A stretch of 64,000 nucleotides of DNA from Thiospirochaeta perfilievii (GTDB lineage Bacteria; Spirochaetota; Spirochaetia; DSM-2461), in assembly GCF_008329945.1 (NCBI RefSeq), contig NZ_CP035807.1, positions 248,001-312,000 of the forward strand, given 5' to 3'. Below the pieces are notes generated by a model that was not told the DNA's origin, did no database searches, and worked only from the letters and a program-made list of their open reading frames with translations. Both the position numbers and the translations under genes were made by a program. Shown here in pieces: positions 19,059 through 27,960 of the stretch. How positions within the stretch are numbered: the first letter of the stretch is position 1; each line of letters starts with the position of its first letter.

Positions 19059-20601
19059 TTTCAATCTCCTGGATAATTGAGTCAATTGATGTTCGTAGAG
19101 AGTCTATTTTGGTAACAGTTTCAGATATCTCTCTGTTTAGCTCAGTGATATCAATTACTTCTCTAGTGTCCTTTGCTTCAACATAGGATGATACAGATAG
19201 GTTGTAATCATTTTCTTCTATTTTACTATTATCTATAGAAACTGCGACATAATCTTTGTTCTCTTTATTGTCAAAGATCGTCATGATCCCTTTGATATGA
19301 TCATCAGTTAGTACATTGTTATTAGTCTCTTTCTTAAAGAATTCTTCTCCACTTGCATCTATAAACTGGGTTTTGTTTTCTGTTTTATGCTTTGATAGTA
19401 CTAATATGTTTACTGCTATAGAAGTACCATAGAAAAGGTTTGGTGCTAGGGATATTACAGTCTCTACAAAGTTATTATCAATTAAGTATTTTCTAATCTT
19501 CTGTTCTGCTCCACCACGGTAGAAAATTCCAGGGAAACAAACTATTGCTGCTCGCCCTTTACTGGACAGGTAGCTTAAAGCATGAAGAACAAAGGCAAAG
19601 TCTGCCTTTGATTTAGGAGCTAACACACCAGCAGGAGCAAACCGTTCATCATTAATTAGAGTCGGATCATCTGTACCAATCCATTTAACAGAATAAGGAG
19701 GGTTAGAAACTATGGCATCGAAAGGTTTATCATCTCCGTGATGGGGTTCTAAGAGTGTATTACCGAGGGCAATATTAAACTTATCGTAGTTAATATTGTG
19801 TAAGAACATATTCATTCTAGCAAGATTGTAGGTAGTATGATTTATCTCCTGACCAAAAAATCCATCTTCTATAATATGGGAATCAAAGTGTTTTTTAGCT
19901 TGAAGAAGTAGAGAACCTGAACCGGCTGCAGGATCATATATCTTATTTACACTATCTTGCTTGTGCATTGCAAGCTGGGCAATTAGTTTTGAAACATGTT
20001 GGGGTGTAAAGAACTCTCCACCGGACTTTCCGGCATTAGCTGCATAGTTTGAGATTAGAAACTCATAGGCATCACCAAATAGATCAATATGATTATCTTC
20101 AAAGTCTCCAAAACTTAGACCTTCAACCCCTTTAATAACAGCAGCTAAACTGAGGTTTTTATCTTTAACTGTATTACCAAGCCTATTACTTGTTGTATCA
20201 AAGTCAGCAAACAACCCTTTAATATCAACTTCTGAAGGATAACCATTTGCAGAACTCTCTATTGCTGTGAAGATCTCTTTTAAATCGCTATTTAAGTTCT
20301 CGTTAGTGTTTGCACTCTTAGCTATATTTGTAAAAAGTTGACTAGGGTATATAAAGTAACCCTTGGTTTTTATTGCATCATCTTTAATTTCAGGTGTGAT
20401 TACTGAATCAGGTAGACTTGCATAATTTACACTATCATCACCAGCTTCTATATAGTTTATGAAATTCTCACTAATAAACCTGTAGAATAGTGTTCCTAAA
20501 ACAAACTGTTTAAAATCCCAACCATCTACAGATCCCCGAACATCGTTTGCTATTTTCCATATTTGAGCTTGTAACTCAGCTCTCTGTGTATTACTTGACA
20601 T
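19051..20601 (-). CDS. hsdM: Type I restriction-modification DNA methyltransferase subunit
   Basis: The 516-aa HsdM has an N-terminal helical domain ([20 protein letters not shown]) and an N6-adenine methylase fold. SAM-binding motif I is [12 protein letters not shown] (about 220) and the catalytic motif IV is NPPYSVKW (about 298). With HsdS it methylates adenine in the target and protects host DNA. It is the first gene of the operon, with AAAGGAATC before the ATG. Its length is typical of the family and no defects are seen. Confidence 0.95.
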   Translation of the reverse strand: MSSNTQRAELQAQIWKIANDVRGSVDGWDFKQFVLGTLFYRFISENFINYIEAGDDSVNYASLPDSVITPEIKDDAIKTKGYFIYPSQLFTNIAKSANTNENLNSDLKEIFTAIESSANGYPSEVDIKGLFADFDTTSNRLGNTVKDKNLSLAAVIKGVEGLSFGDFEDNHIDLFGDAYEFLISNYAANAGKSGGEFFTPQHVSKLIAQLAMHKQDSVNKIYDPAAGSGSLLLQAKKHFDSHIIEDGFFGQEINHTTYNLARMNMFLHNINYDKFNIALGNTLLEPHHGDDKPFDAIVSNPPYSVKWIGTDDPTLINDERFAPAGVLAPKSKADFAFVLHALSYLSSKGRAAIVCFPGIFYRGGAEQKIRKYLIDNNFVETVISLAPNLFYGTSIAVNILVLSKHKTENKTQFIDASGEEFFKKETNNNVLTDDHIKGIMTIFDNKENKDYVAVSIDNSKIEENDYNLSVSSYVEAKDTREVIDITELNREISETVTKIDSLRTSIDSIIQEIENA

Positions 20602-20649
20602 ATATTTGATTCCTTTAATTAATTGATACTGTTTAAATCTAATAAACCA

Positions 20650-20664
20650 TATGATATTATCATA
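20650..20664. promoter_or_regulatory. Perfect 15-bp palindrome upstream of hsdM
   Basis: TATGATATTATCATA is a perfect dyad (7+1+7) about 50 bp before the hsdM start, in the region where its promoter should lie. It could be an operator. No regulator gene lies next to it, so the binding protein is unknown. Nothing else is visible in the gap up to repeat copy 2 at 20908. Confidence 0.35.
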
Positions 20665-20907
20665 AAATATAGCATTAGATAAACAAATAACTATATATAA
20701 AAATAGTCTTCTAGTGCGAAAGGTTGATTCCCTAATAAATCCTAAAAAGATAAATTATAAGATCTTTTTATTGAACTACTTAATAGTTGTTAAGCTGTGT
20801 GTTAAATATCACGATAAATGTCCTAAATATAACCAAAACAATAAACACGTCAAATATCACTATGATCTATAGTTCATACACTTGTGCTGATCCTCCTTCA
20901 AAAACAA

Positions 20908-21044
20908 TAAAGCGCCAGCTCAGATGTATGCACATTGCCTTGGATTAGGGATACGCAGGGTTGCGAAGCAAAACCGCAGGTTCGAAGCGAAGCGTAGCCC
21001 GTAGCAGCCCGGTCTGGCATGCCAGAATCCCCCAAAAACACTAT
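20908..21044. repeat. Structured GC-rich repeat, copy 2
   Basis: Related to copies at 9933 and 23938. It keeps GGATTAGGGATACG, the hairpin TTGC-GAA-GCAA, and the final hairpin TCTGGC-AT-GCCAGA followed by ATCCCCC. The last hairpin differs from copy 1 (CCTGGC/GCCAGG) by a compensatory C-G to T-A change. The first hairpin is replaced by an 18-nt segment (20922-20939) that is the inverse of one in copy 1. It lies just downstream of the rmuC relic. Confidence 0.7.
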
Positions 21045-21065
21045 CTAAAATTACTAAACCTACCC

Positions 21066-22370
21066 CTAATCACCCCCCTCCTCTAACATACCAGTCCCCT
21101 CATCTTCTATATCCAATGTCCCAACATCCTTTAGTGTTTTTAAGGGTATCTATTGAGTTTGCTGCAGTGCTCATATGTTTATGTACCTTATCTAGGTACT
21201 CTTCAAACTTAACAAACTCTGTTTTAACAGCTTCTAGTACCTTCCATACCTCACTACTCTTTTTTTGAACTGCTAGGGTTCTAAATCCCATGTTTAGACT
21301 ATTTAATAGTGCAGATAGGGTAGTTGGACCTGTAACAGTTATTTTGTACTTGTTTTGCAAGGTTTCAACTATACCTGGCTCCCTTAAAACCTCTGCATAG
21401 AGTCCCTCTACAGGTAGAAACATAATGGCAAAGTCTGTGGTGTGGGGAGGATCTAGATACTTAGTTGATATATCTTTAGCAAAACTCTCTATAGATTTTA
21501 TTAGAGCCTTTCTAGATAACTCTACAGTAACACTATCACCATCATCATATGCGCTTAATAACCTCTCATAGTTCTCTATTGGGAATTTAGAGTCTATAGG
21601 CATCAAGACCTCATTAAAGCGTACTCTACATTTGCCTGACTACCCTTTTTAGTTGCTACATTTTGGGAGTACTGCTGGGGAGAGAGAATCTCTTCTAATA
21701 TGTTACCTAGCTGATACTCACCTAAAACACCACGGGTTTTAACATTGGATAGAACCTTCTTTAAGTCCCCTACACCAGTTGCTATAGTCTGCATCTCACC
21801 TAGACCCTTGTGTACAAGTTCAAGCCTCTCACTAACCTGTTTAAAAGACTCACCTATCCTTTTCTCTAATGTAGTTTGCAGCTTCTCGTCTACAGTTTTT
21901 CTCATCTCGTTAATCTGTTTACTGATATCTTCTCTTAGTAGATTAAGGTGCTTCTCAACAGACTCTTTAATCTCTTTTAATCTTAGTTCAGAATCTTTAT
22001 TAGCTAGGCTATTCTGATTGTTAAGTAATGTGAAGTTTTTCTCCAGCAAATTACCTCACTCTTTTGTATTAATTTTAAACTCATCTTGAAACGAAGTAAT
22101 TGTTTTAGATTGTGACTCTTTAAAAGAGTTTAAGGTTGATGCTTGCTCCTCCCTACTTTTTTTAGCCTGATCGTTAATCTCTTCTCTGTTAGTTCTAAAA
22201 TCCTCTTTAATATCTTTGTTAGTTTTATCTAATAAGGTATCGAACTTAGTAATCTGATCCTCTAAATCCCTTAGTTGAGGTTTAACATCGATATTAACCT
22301 TTCTTGTAAGGGTGAGTATTATATTTGTTATAACCACTACAATTAAAACTATTAATAATATGTTTGTCAT
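21066..22370 (-). pseudogene. rmuC: rmuC, broken in several places
   Basis: RmuC is an inner-membrane-anchored coiled-coil protein with a nuclease-like core that limits recombination. Here it is in three frames. The N-terminal part starts at ATG 22370 (AAGGTGG before it) with a membrane helix (LLIVLIVVVITNIILTL) and a coiled coil. The middle part (21603-22049) carries GVLGEYQLGNILEEIL. The C-terminal part (21100-21606) carries MPIDSKFPIENYERLL, TDFAIMFLPVEGLYAEV and TGPTTL. Between the middle and last parts, the usual residues between NVEYAL and LPIDSKFP are missing, with a frame change. The tail near 21110 is shifted once more. It cannot make a functional protein. Confidence 0.8.
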
Positions 22371-22506
22371 TTTGCCACCTTTTTGTACTGATAATTGAAT
22401 TTTACTTAGGTTGTGCGAAAGGTTGGTTCGGGGAAAACGTTGATAAAGGTTAAATATATTAATAATATTATTTATCACTAAACAGATATTAAGTAAATGT
22501 GATCAA

Positions 22507-22830
22507 TTACCCTTCAACCCTCTCTAAAAATATCTTATCCTTAAATGATCCTCTTTGTTCTCTTTTAGTGTTAACTATTTTGTAAAACTTTTCTTTTGAT
22601 ATATTTCTGTAGTCTAGTATGGAGTTTATTACTTCCTGTAAGTCTGCTAACTCCTCTATATCATTTACCTCTTTGTACTCATTTAACTCTTCCTGGAGTT
22701 TGTTAGTAAGTTCTTTATTATACTCATTATCAGTTAATATTCTTGCAATTGGATTTTTACCAGCTTCAATTATAATCTCGGGGATTCTGTCCCTAACTAA
22801 TTTATTGTACGTTATACTTTTATTATCCAT
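22507..22830 (-). CDS. MazG-like NTP pyrophosphohydrolase
   Basis: The protein of about 107 aa has YNKLVRDRIPEII at the N-terminus and the helical metal-binding EELNEYKEV plus EELADLQEVI (EExxE...ExxD type). This is the all-alpha NTP pyrophosphatase fold (MazG/HisE-like). Such enzymes remove non-canonical or excess nucleotides, and small versions are common in defence islands. The start is taken as ATG 22830, which overlaps the last codons of the HNH gene by 8 bp. A TTG at 22851 is possible. The overlap suggests that the two genes form one unit, although the HNH gene is now broken. Confidence 0.75.
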   Translation of the reverse strand: MDNKSITYNKLVRDRIPEIIIEAGKNPIARILTDNEYNKELTNKLQEELNEYKEVNDIEELADLQEVINSILDYRNISKEKFYKIVNTKREQRGSFKDKIFLERVEG

Positions 22831-23911
22831 TGTAGACCCATCCTGTTTCAAATCCCTGGTTTTTAGCCATAGAAAATAAAGGTTTATATATTCTATTATA
22901 TTTTGCTTCTAGATTATCTAAAGTAAGGTTGCTCTTGGCTATATTTAGATCGATATGGTAGTTCTCTATATATTTATCACCCTTATTTATTTCATGGTAT
23001 TCATTAAGTGCTATATGTTGTATTTTTAAGAACTGGCTGTAATATCTTCTATCAGGAAGCTTGTTACTTTTAGAAGAGTTAACCTCTTTAGATGTTGGAA
23101 TTAAGTTCCACTCCCTGTTATGTGCAGTAAAAGACCAGGGTAAATAGTGATCTATGGAGATATTATTTTTATTTAACCTATCTCCACTGTAAATGCATCG
23201 AACACTACTATGATCAACTAGAGATAACCAGAAGTTTTTTGATTATGTTAGGTTTCGACTCTCATTAGAAGGAGGAAAGAGTTTTGTCGAGAGATTTAAC
23301 ACATTAGGATTCCGCTTCTCCATATAACCTAAAAAATTATATGTTGCATAATCCTTAATTATCTTAAAGTTATCTTTTATATATCGAAGCCATGGTTCAC
23401 TAAGAATTATTGAGTTCTCTTTTTTACTCTCCTTAGACTGTTTAAAATAGTAGAGGGATGAAGGGCTATCTTTCAGACTATTTGCCCAGTTAATAACCTC
23501 TTTATTACTGGTTTTATTTATATCTTTGTTATTTACAAAAACAGATAAGAGTCTATAAGGAACCATATCTAACAAAGTAGATTTTAATGGATCTATTTTA
23601 GACTTAATGTAACTCTTTATATCTCTATTAGTGCTATTTTTTATATCAATATCACCTATTAGGTCTATAGTATTACCTAACTTATCATTCAGACCAAATG
23701 ATAATTTATAATAGGTATGAGGGAACCAGCCTAAATAGATCATTTCCACTTCAATATCAATATATGAGAACTCTCTCTTATTGGGATTTTCATGTATAAG
23801 ATTCAAAATGGATAAGAAAAAAATATACTTATAACTTGCACTAGTATTATTAAATATTGATGAGAGAGAACTTATATTTAAGTTACCATATTGTGGGAAA
23901 TCATAGCTCAT
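22823..23911 (-). pseudogene. HNH endonuclease gene with in-frame TAA
   Basis: One frame runs from ATG 23911 (a TTG at 23941 is possible) to the stop at 22823-22825, broken only by TAA at 23243-23245. The part before the stop is a helical domain I do not recognise. The part after it, about 140 codons, is a clear HNH nuclease: CIYSG, then ISIDHYLPWSF, then HNREWNLIPTSKEVNSSKSN with KLP after it. The stop falls just before the nuclease domain, so the product would lack catalysis. The downstream half has no good start. A single substitution could have caused this. Confidence 0.75.
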
Positions 23912-23937
23912 GAAATATCTTATTATATATTTTAATA

Positions 23938-24057
23938 ACAATAAAGCGAAGCTTTACACCTAGCGTTAGGGATACGTAAGGTGGCTTTAGCCAAACCGAA
24001 GGTTCGAAACGAAGCGTAGCCTGAAGAAGCCCGACCTGGGTTCCCAGGTAACGCCCA
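23938..24057. repeat. Structured GC-rich repeat, copy 3
   Basis: It contains TAAAGC-GAA-GCTTTA, then GTTAGGGATACG, TGGC-TTTA-GCCA (a paired substitute for TTGC/GCAA of the other copies), and CCTGGG-TT-CCCAGG (a paired substitute for CCTGGC/GCCAGG). These double changes keep the hairpins. It sits upstream of the HNH gene start and next to a short relic of the rmuC 3' end. Confidence 0.7.
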
Positions 24058-24076
24058 AAATCTCCTCTATTAAATT

Positions 24077-24108
24077 ACTTCTATCTCCAATGTCCCAACA
24101 TCCTTTGT
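24077..24108 (-). pseudogene. rmuC 3'-end relic
   Basis: TCCAATGTCCCAACATCCTT is identical to the rmuC tail at 21111-21130, and the minus-strand translation reads KTKDVGTLEIEV to a stop. In both places the fragment lies on the same side of a structured repeat. The repeat and the gene end were therefore copied together, or a second rmuC copy once stood here. Confidence 0.5.
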
Positions 24109-24109
24109 T

Positions 24110-24430
24110 TTTTTTAACATTACATTTGTTCTGGTATTTTTAAGGACTGTAAATTGAGTTTTATCATCAGTTTTAAAATCATTAATGGATAAGTCTTTGA
24201 TAAAGTCCTGTGTTTATTACATAGAGTGTAATATATCATTAAGATAAACTATATAATCTTTATTAACAAATACTGAACCTCTGATAATATTGACTTATCA
24301 ATAACTGGTTTTAGTGTGGATTTCAGAACTAGGTCTACTGGAGTATTTAACTCCTTAGCTAACTCTATTAAAATATCAACATCGCTCTCAGAAGTCTCTT
24401 CACCTCTTATTTATGAACCCAATATACCTA
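24110..24430 (-). pseudogene. hepT-mntA relic
   Basis: Minus-strand remnants match the HepT/MntA pair at 25802-26424. Around 24140-24270 are shadows of the toxin N-terminal half (a TQFTVL-like core and KDLSI). Around 24275-24400 is the antitoxin C-terminal half with the ATATCAACATCGCT block. Several frames and stops are mixed. This is one of the two most diverged relics of the family in the window. The following 24431-24537 shows nothing recognisable. Confidence 0.45.
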
Positions 24431-24537
24431 TCTATACAATTCCAGACTCTCGTAATTTGTGTTTCTTAATGAAACATAACTACTTTTAAGGTCTAACTCA
24501 TCCGGACAGGTTCAAATATATGTTATCTTAGAGATAA

Positions 24538-24915
24538 CTTACGATTCTATTTTACTTTCTTTTTCAAAGAAAACTTTTAAATAATGATCACCATAAACTT
24601 CTCCTATATTATCATAACCCATTGCTGTTAGAAAAAATTCTATAGGTCCATAAAATTTGGATGAAGTAAAAGTTCTTAACGTAATAATAATTATTATTCT
24701 GATAAAGTCAGGAATAAATACAATTTTAGTTTTTTTATTACATGCCTTTAATGCTAATTCTCCAATTTCTTTTTGGGTTAGAATTTCAGGGCCACCTATA
24801 GAGAGTTCTTTGGTGGATTTTCTATTGAATCAATACAGGCTCTCGCAAGATCATTACCATGAATAGGGTTTAGTTTTTTACTCCCATTTCCCAATAAATA
24901 GACCTGGTGATTAGT
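24538..24915 (-). pseudogene. SDR/NmrA-like NAD(P)-binding protein, C-terminal relic
   Basis: The minus-strand translation in pieces reads KLNPIHGNDLARACIDSIEN, then GGPEILTQKEIGELALKACN, then FIRIIIIITLRTF and GEVYGDHYLKVFFE to a stop at 24538. The HGNDLA and GGPE-T-EI landmarks are typical of atypical short-chain dehydrogenases (NmrA/sugar-epimerase-like). The nucleotide-binding N-terminus is missing and there is a frame change between the first two pieces. No function remains. Confidence 0.5.
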
Positions 24916-24970
24916 TTAATGCTAAATTTTATCAATTGATAATCTACAGTTTTATATATATTATAGTGAT

Positions 24971-25270
24971 ATGAGACTTGATGAAACTCCAATTAACTTC
25001 CAAAAAGACCTACACAATGCTGTCGGTTATTTAAACTCAATAGGAATAGAAGAAATATACCTGTTTGGATCTATAGCAAGAAATGAAGCAAATGATAAGT
25101 CTGATATTGATATTGCTGTTAGAGGTATAAAACCTGAAGATTTTTTCCAAGTCTATGGAGAACTTCTTATGAAAGTTAATCACCCATTTGATTTAGTTGA
25201 TCTGAACCTTCAAGAAGAATTTGGTGATAGGCTAATTAAAGATAAACAACTAGAAAGACTCTATCTATGA
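24971..25270 (+). CDS. MNT-type nucleotidyltransferase antitoxin
   Basis: The 99-aa nucleotidyltransferase has GSX10DXD (G33-S34, D45-D47; GSIARNEANDKSDIDIAV). It is followed, with a 4-bp ATGA overlap, by a HEPN toxin with an RX4HXY motif. The arrangement and motifs match MntA/HepT-type pairs, where the antitoxin blocks the RNase by adding AMP to its tyrosine. The closest relative in the window is the orphan at 2115-2390. The gene starts at an ATG with weak upstream pairing. Confidence 0.8.
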   Translation: MRLDETPINFQKDLHNAVGYLNSIGIEEIYLFGSIARNEANDKSDIDIAVRGIKPEDFFQVYGELLMKVNHPFDLVDLNLQEEFGDRLIKDKQLERLYL

Positions 25271-25683
25271 AATTACATAAGTTAATAGATGCTGAATTTG
25301 CAAGTATCAACAAAGAACTTGATGTATTAGAACTTCTAAATAAAAAACTTCAGACAAATTTATCCCTAGATGAAATAGAGGTAAGAGCTGCAGCAATGAC
25401 TCTAGTATCCATTTACAACGGGATAGAGAAAGTACTTGAAAGAATAGTAAAAGATAGAAATCTAAAACTAGACGGTTCTAACTGGCATACAAACCTATTA
25501 AATACATCTCTTGAAAACAATATTATTCCTGAAGCTGTATTTAATGATTTAAAAGGATTTCTTGCATTTAGACATTTTGTTAGACATGCATACAGCTTTC
25601 AAATAAAAATAGAAGCGATAACCTCTATAATAAAAAAAGTCCCTACTATGACTATCAAACTTATAAATAACCTTAAATACTAA
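25267..25683 (+). CDS. HEPN RNase toxin (HepT-like)
   Basis: The 138-aa helical protein carries the RX4HXY motif (R102, H107, Y109; RHFVRHAY) of minimal HEPN ribonucleases. The tyrosine is the residue modified by MNT antitoxins in characterised HepT/MntA systems. It is a different subfamily from the toxin at 25802, being longer with a different N-terminal half. Translation is coupled to the antitoxin. The reading frame is complete and ends at 25683. Confidence 0.8.
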   Translation: MKLHKLIDAEFASINKELDVLELLNKKLQTNLSLDEIEVRAAAMTLVSIYNGIEKVLERIVKDRNLKLDGSNWHTNLLNTSLENNIIPEAVFNDLKGFLAFRHFVRHAYSFQIKIEAITSIIKKVPTMTIKLINNLKY

Positions 25684-25801
25684 TATAAATCCATGATGAC
25701 ATAAACTTATTAGTATAACTCTGCAAAAAGCAAAACTAAAAAGAGTAAATTACTAAATACGTTTCACTACAGGAATATTATTATCTGAAATTGAGAAGAT
25801 A

Positions 25802-26131
25802 TTAAACTAATTCACATATTGAAGTAATTAACTTTGGAATTGTTCTAGTAACAGTCGTCCATATTATTTCATAATCTACGACATCATACCCATGAATTAA
25901 TCTATCCCTTATTCCAGCCATAGCTTTCCATGGAATAGAGCTATTAGATTCTCTAAAATCATCTGGGATTCGCTTTGATGCTTCACCAATTATTTCTAAG
26001 CATCTAATAACTGCAAATTGAGTTTTATCATCAGATTTAAAATCTTCTATAGATAATCCTTTAGTGAATTCCTGAGTATACTGCATAGAATTAATTATAT
26101 CTTTAAGATATACGTTAAAATCCTTTTTCAC
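25802..26131 (-). CDS. hepT: HepT toxin (DUF86 HEPN RNase)
   Basis: The 109-aa HepT has the active-site motif RX4HXY at R75-H80-Y82 (IRDRLIHGYD) and the family's conserved FAVIRCLEIIGEASKRIP helix. In described systems it is an mRNA or tRNA ribonuclease kept inactive by AMPylation from MntA. It overlaps mntA by 4 bp (ATGA). This is the intact member of a family whose fragments occur at five other places in the window. Confidence 0.9.
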   Translation of the reverse strand: MKKDFNVYLKDIINSMQYTQEFTKGLSIEDFKSDDKTQFAVIRCLEIIGEASKRIPDDFRESNSSIPWKAMAGIRDRLIHGYDVVDYEIIWTTVTRTIPKLITSICELV

Positions 26132-26424
26132 AGGTACTGAACCTCAGATAGAATAGAATCCTCTATTATAGGTTTTAATGTTGATTTTAGAACAAGATCT
26201 ACTTTAGTATCAAGATCTTCAGAAAGTTCCTGCTCAAGAGTTATAAGATCAAATAAATCTAATTGTGTTGGTCTTGATAAATCTATTAGAATATCAACAT
26301 CACTATTTATTTTTTGTTCTCCTCTTACATAAGATCCAAAGATACCAATTTCACTAATTCCTGAATTTAATAATCTTTTTTTCTTTTTTAGTAGTGTATC
26401 TTTTATAATATGTAGCTCAGTCAT
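26128..26424 (-). CDS. mntA: MntA antitoxin (AMPylating nucleotidyltransferase)
   Basis: The 98-aa protein has GSX10DXD (G30-S31, D42-D44; GSYVRGEQKINSDVDILI). It AMPylates the HEPN tyrosine in the partner. Its sequence is the parent, or close sister, of the relics near 3.3, 24.3, 45.1, 60.7 and 61.65 kb. The upstream region to about 26500 is also shared with 45176-45300, so promoter DNA was copied with the gene. Confidence 0.9.
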   Translation of the reverse strand: MTELHIIKDTLLKKKKRLLNSGISEIGIFGSYVRGEQKINSDVDILIDLSRPTQLDLFDLITLEQELSEDLDTKVDLVLKSTLKPIIEDSILSEVQYL

Positions 26425-26556
26425 GTAACCCTCTTACTAATATTATACTACTGCTAAAGTTATTTAAATAGAAGTTAAATTAATTTTATATATCCTAGAA
26501 TCTTAAAATTGATATTCATAATTTTATTATAATCTAACATTTATTCATCTAATGTA

Positions 26557-26766
26557 GCCAATATTGTAACCTTTGAGAAGCTTTCACATTACTGCTTGAA
26601 ACATCTGACTAAGGATCGAGAAGTAAGAGTTGTTGGAAGGTTAAAACAGGAAAAATTAAATGTTAATGCCATTGAACCTGATTCAAGAATAGTTATTGTT
26701 GCAGAGCATGTAGAATTTAAACCAGTTCTAAACATGCAAAGTGATACTGATAGAAAAGTGGTATAA
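26557..26766 (+). pseudogene. Single-stranded DNA-binding protein, C-terminal fragment
   Basis: An open frame without a proper start translates to NIVTFEKLSHYCLKHLTKD, REVRVVGRLKQEK, and SRIVIVAEHVEFKP, ending at TAA 26764-26766. The VVGRLKQ and IVAEHVEFKP blocks are the last strands of an SSB OB-fold. The first half of the protein is missing and the acidic tail is not typical. It is followed directly by a good terminator, consistent with the true 3' end of a gene. Confidence 0.6.
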
Positions 26767-26771
26767 ACTTA

Positions 26772-26804
26772 TAGGGTTCATCTTTATGGTGAACCCTATT
26801 TTTT
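26772..26804 (+). terminator. Rho-independent terminator
   Basis: TAGGGTTCA (26772-26780) pairs perfectly with TGAACCCTA (26790-26798), followed by a run of six Ts. It ends the ssb fragment. On the other strand it lies at the end of the broken ParE gene, whose stop is at 26803, so it may serve both directions. Confidence 0.75.
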
Positions 26805-27096
26805 ATGTAAGTCTATCAAGCCAATAGAATGGTTTTCTATGTGTATTAGCAATTGCTGCAATGATTATTTTATTATCATCAAGAAAATATACAACTTTGT
26901 ATGGAAATGTTTTTAATAAAATTCTATGAGTTGATTCAGTTTCCTTTTTCCAGGCTTCTGGGTATTAGATAACCCTCTCTAGAGATAAATCAACCTCTTC
27001 CTTAAATCTGTTTCCCAACCCCGTTTCCATTAGATCATAGTATTCTATAGCATCTTTATATTCATCATAAGCGATCTCTAAAAATTCTATCGTCAT
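26803..27096 (-). pseudogene. ParE/RelE-type toxin with in-frame TAA
   Basis: A 97-codon frame from ATG 27096 (sharing a base with the antitoxin stop, TAATG) reads MTIEFLEIAYDEYKDAIEYY, then RFKEEVDLSLERVI, then TAA at 26965-26967. It continues in frame with YPEAWKK, HRILLKTFPYKVVYFLDD and AIANTHRKPFYWLDR. This is the full ParE/RelE fold, broken only by one nonsense codon after residue 43. The toxin should be inactive, leaving the antitoxin with no partner. Confidence 0.75.
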
Positions 27097-27299
27097 TAAC
27101 TTAATTTAAATCCTGTATACGGAACTGTTTTCAGTTTTCCACTTTTATATGCCGCTACTCTTTTTTCAATTTCTGTTTCCCAAATAGAGTCTAAACTTAA
27201 ATCTGGTTTATCAAGACTAGTTAGTAATCCATCTATCAAAAGAGCTTTCTCTTTTGGAGGCATATTTAACGCTTCTTTAAATAATTCTTGTGTATTCAT
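27096..27299 (-). CDS. Addiction-module antitoxin
   Basis: The 67-aa protein reads MNTQELFKEALNMPPKEKAL with LIDGLLTSLDKPD and WETEIEKRVAAYKSGKLKTV after it, the pattern of the 'putative addiction module component' family (TIGR02574-like). Its C-terminal region binds a ParE/RelE toxin. It precedes, and overlaps by one base, a ParE gene that now has a nonsense codon. The antitoxin itself is complete. Confidence 0.75.
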   Translation of the reverse strand: MNTQELFKEALNMPPKEKALLIDGLLTSLDKPDLSLDSIWETEIEKRVAAYKSGKLKTVPYTGFKLS

Positions 27300-27553
27300 A
27301 TGCTTATTGTATATTTCTATAGAATAACTGTAAAGGTTCCGGGATTAAGAGTTTATACTAAAGTCTGGAACTCAAATCATCAATATCATCTTCAATTCTT
27401 TTAAGTAGTTATTTTGAAAATATCTTGATTACATCGTTACTATGCTTACTTGACAATTCACAAGTAGTACGTAATAAATGTACAAATAATGATTATGTAA
27501 TTTTGATATTCACCAAATAATCTAAAAATAATTATTAAAATATTGGAGATCTT

Positions 27554-27809
27554 ATGAAAAAAATTAAAAGTTATAACTTTTATGGTTATTATCCTGTCTA
27601 TTACTTCATGTTCTTTACTGGATAAAATATCTTTAAATTTCCTTCCTAGTGGAGTTGGTTTGATGTCTAAGTGGGGACAAGATCATTAATACCTCACTAT
27701 AAATAATAAAGATACGGTGGAATCAAATCCTTTTATTTTATCAGCTTACTATCCTGAAGAAAGACCCGTTCTGGTCCGCATTATAGAGAGGCGTAACAGG
27801 TACTGTTAA
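27554..27809 (+). pseudogene. Small lipoprotein gene, frameshifted
   Basis: After GGAG and an ATG at 27554 (MKKIK), a one-base shift is needed to enter the frame ITFMVIILSITSCSLLDK. That segment is a hydrophobic stretch with a lipobox cysteine. The second frame then meets TAA near 27690 and continues in frame to 27809 (TINNKDTVESNPFIL, YYPEERPVLVRIIERRN). The pattern suggests a dead lipoprotein gene with one frameshift and one nonsense codon. No family is recognised. The upstream 27300-27553 is empty apart from AT-rich DNA. Confidence 0.4.
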
Positions 27810-27833
27810 ATTTTTTTTTAATATGGGATATAA

Positions 27834-27863
27834 AAAATAACAACTACTTTGAACTGTTATTTT
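27834..27863 (+). terminator. Possible terminator hairpin
   Basis: AAAATAACA (27834-27842) pairs perfectly with TGTTATTTT (27855-27863). The stem is AT-rich, and the T-run is part of the second arm. It lies between the dead lipoprotein gene and the next gene. Confidence 0.4.
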
Positions 27864-27960
27864 ATATTATATGAATTCTTATATATTCTACATTAACTTC
27901 ATAATTCCTTCATAATTAGGATCTATATTTAAATCATATTATTTTATTGAGGAGAATTTC

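Noticed and set aside
10397-20601. BREX or DISARM system
   Set aside because: No PglZ, BrxC or DrmA/B-type proteins are found; the methylase is a typical HsdM and the regulator of BrxR type is adjacent to ddmDE instead.
26557-26766. Functional ssb gene
   Set aside because: Only the last part of the OB-fold is present and there is no start codon.
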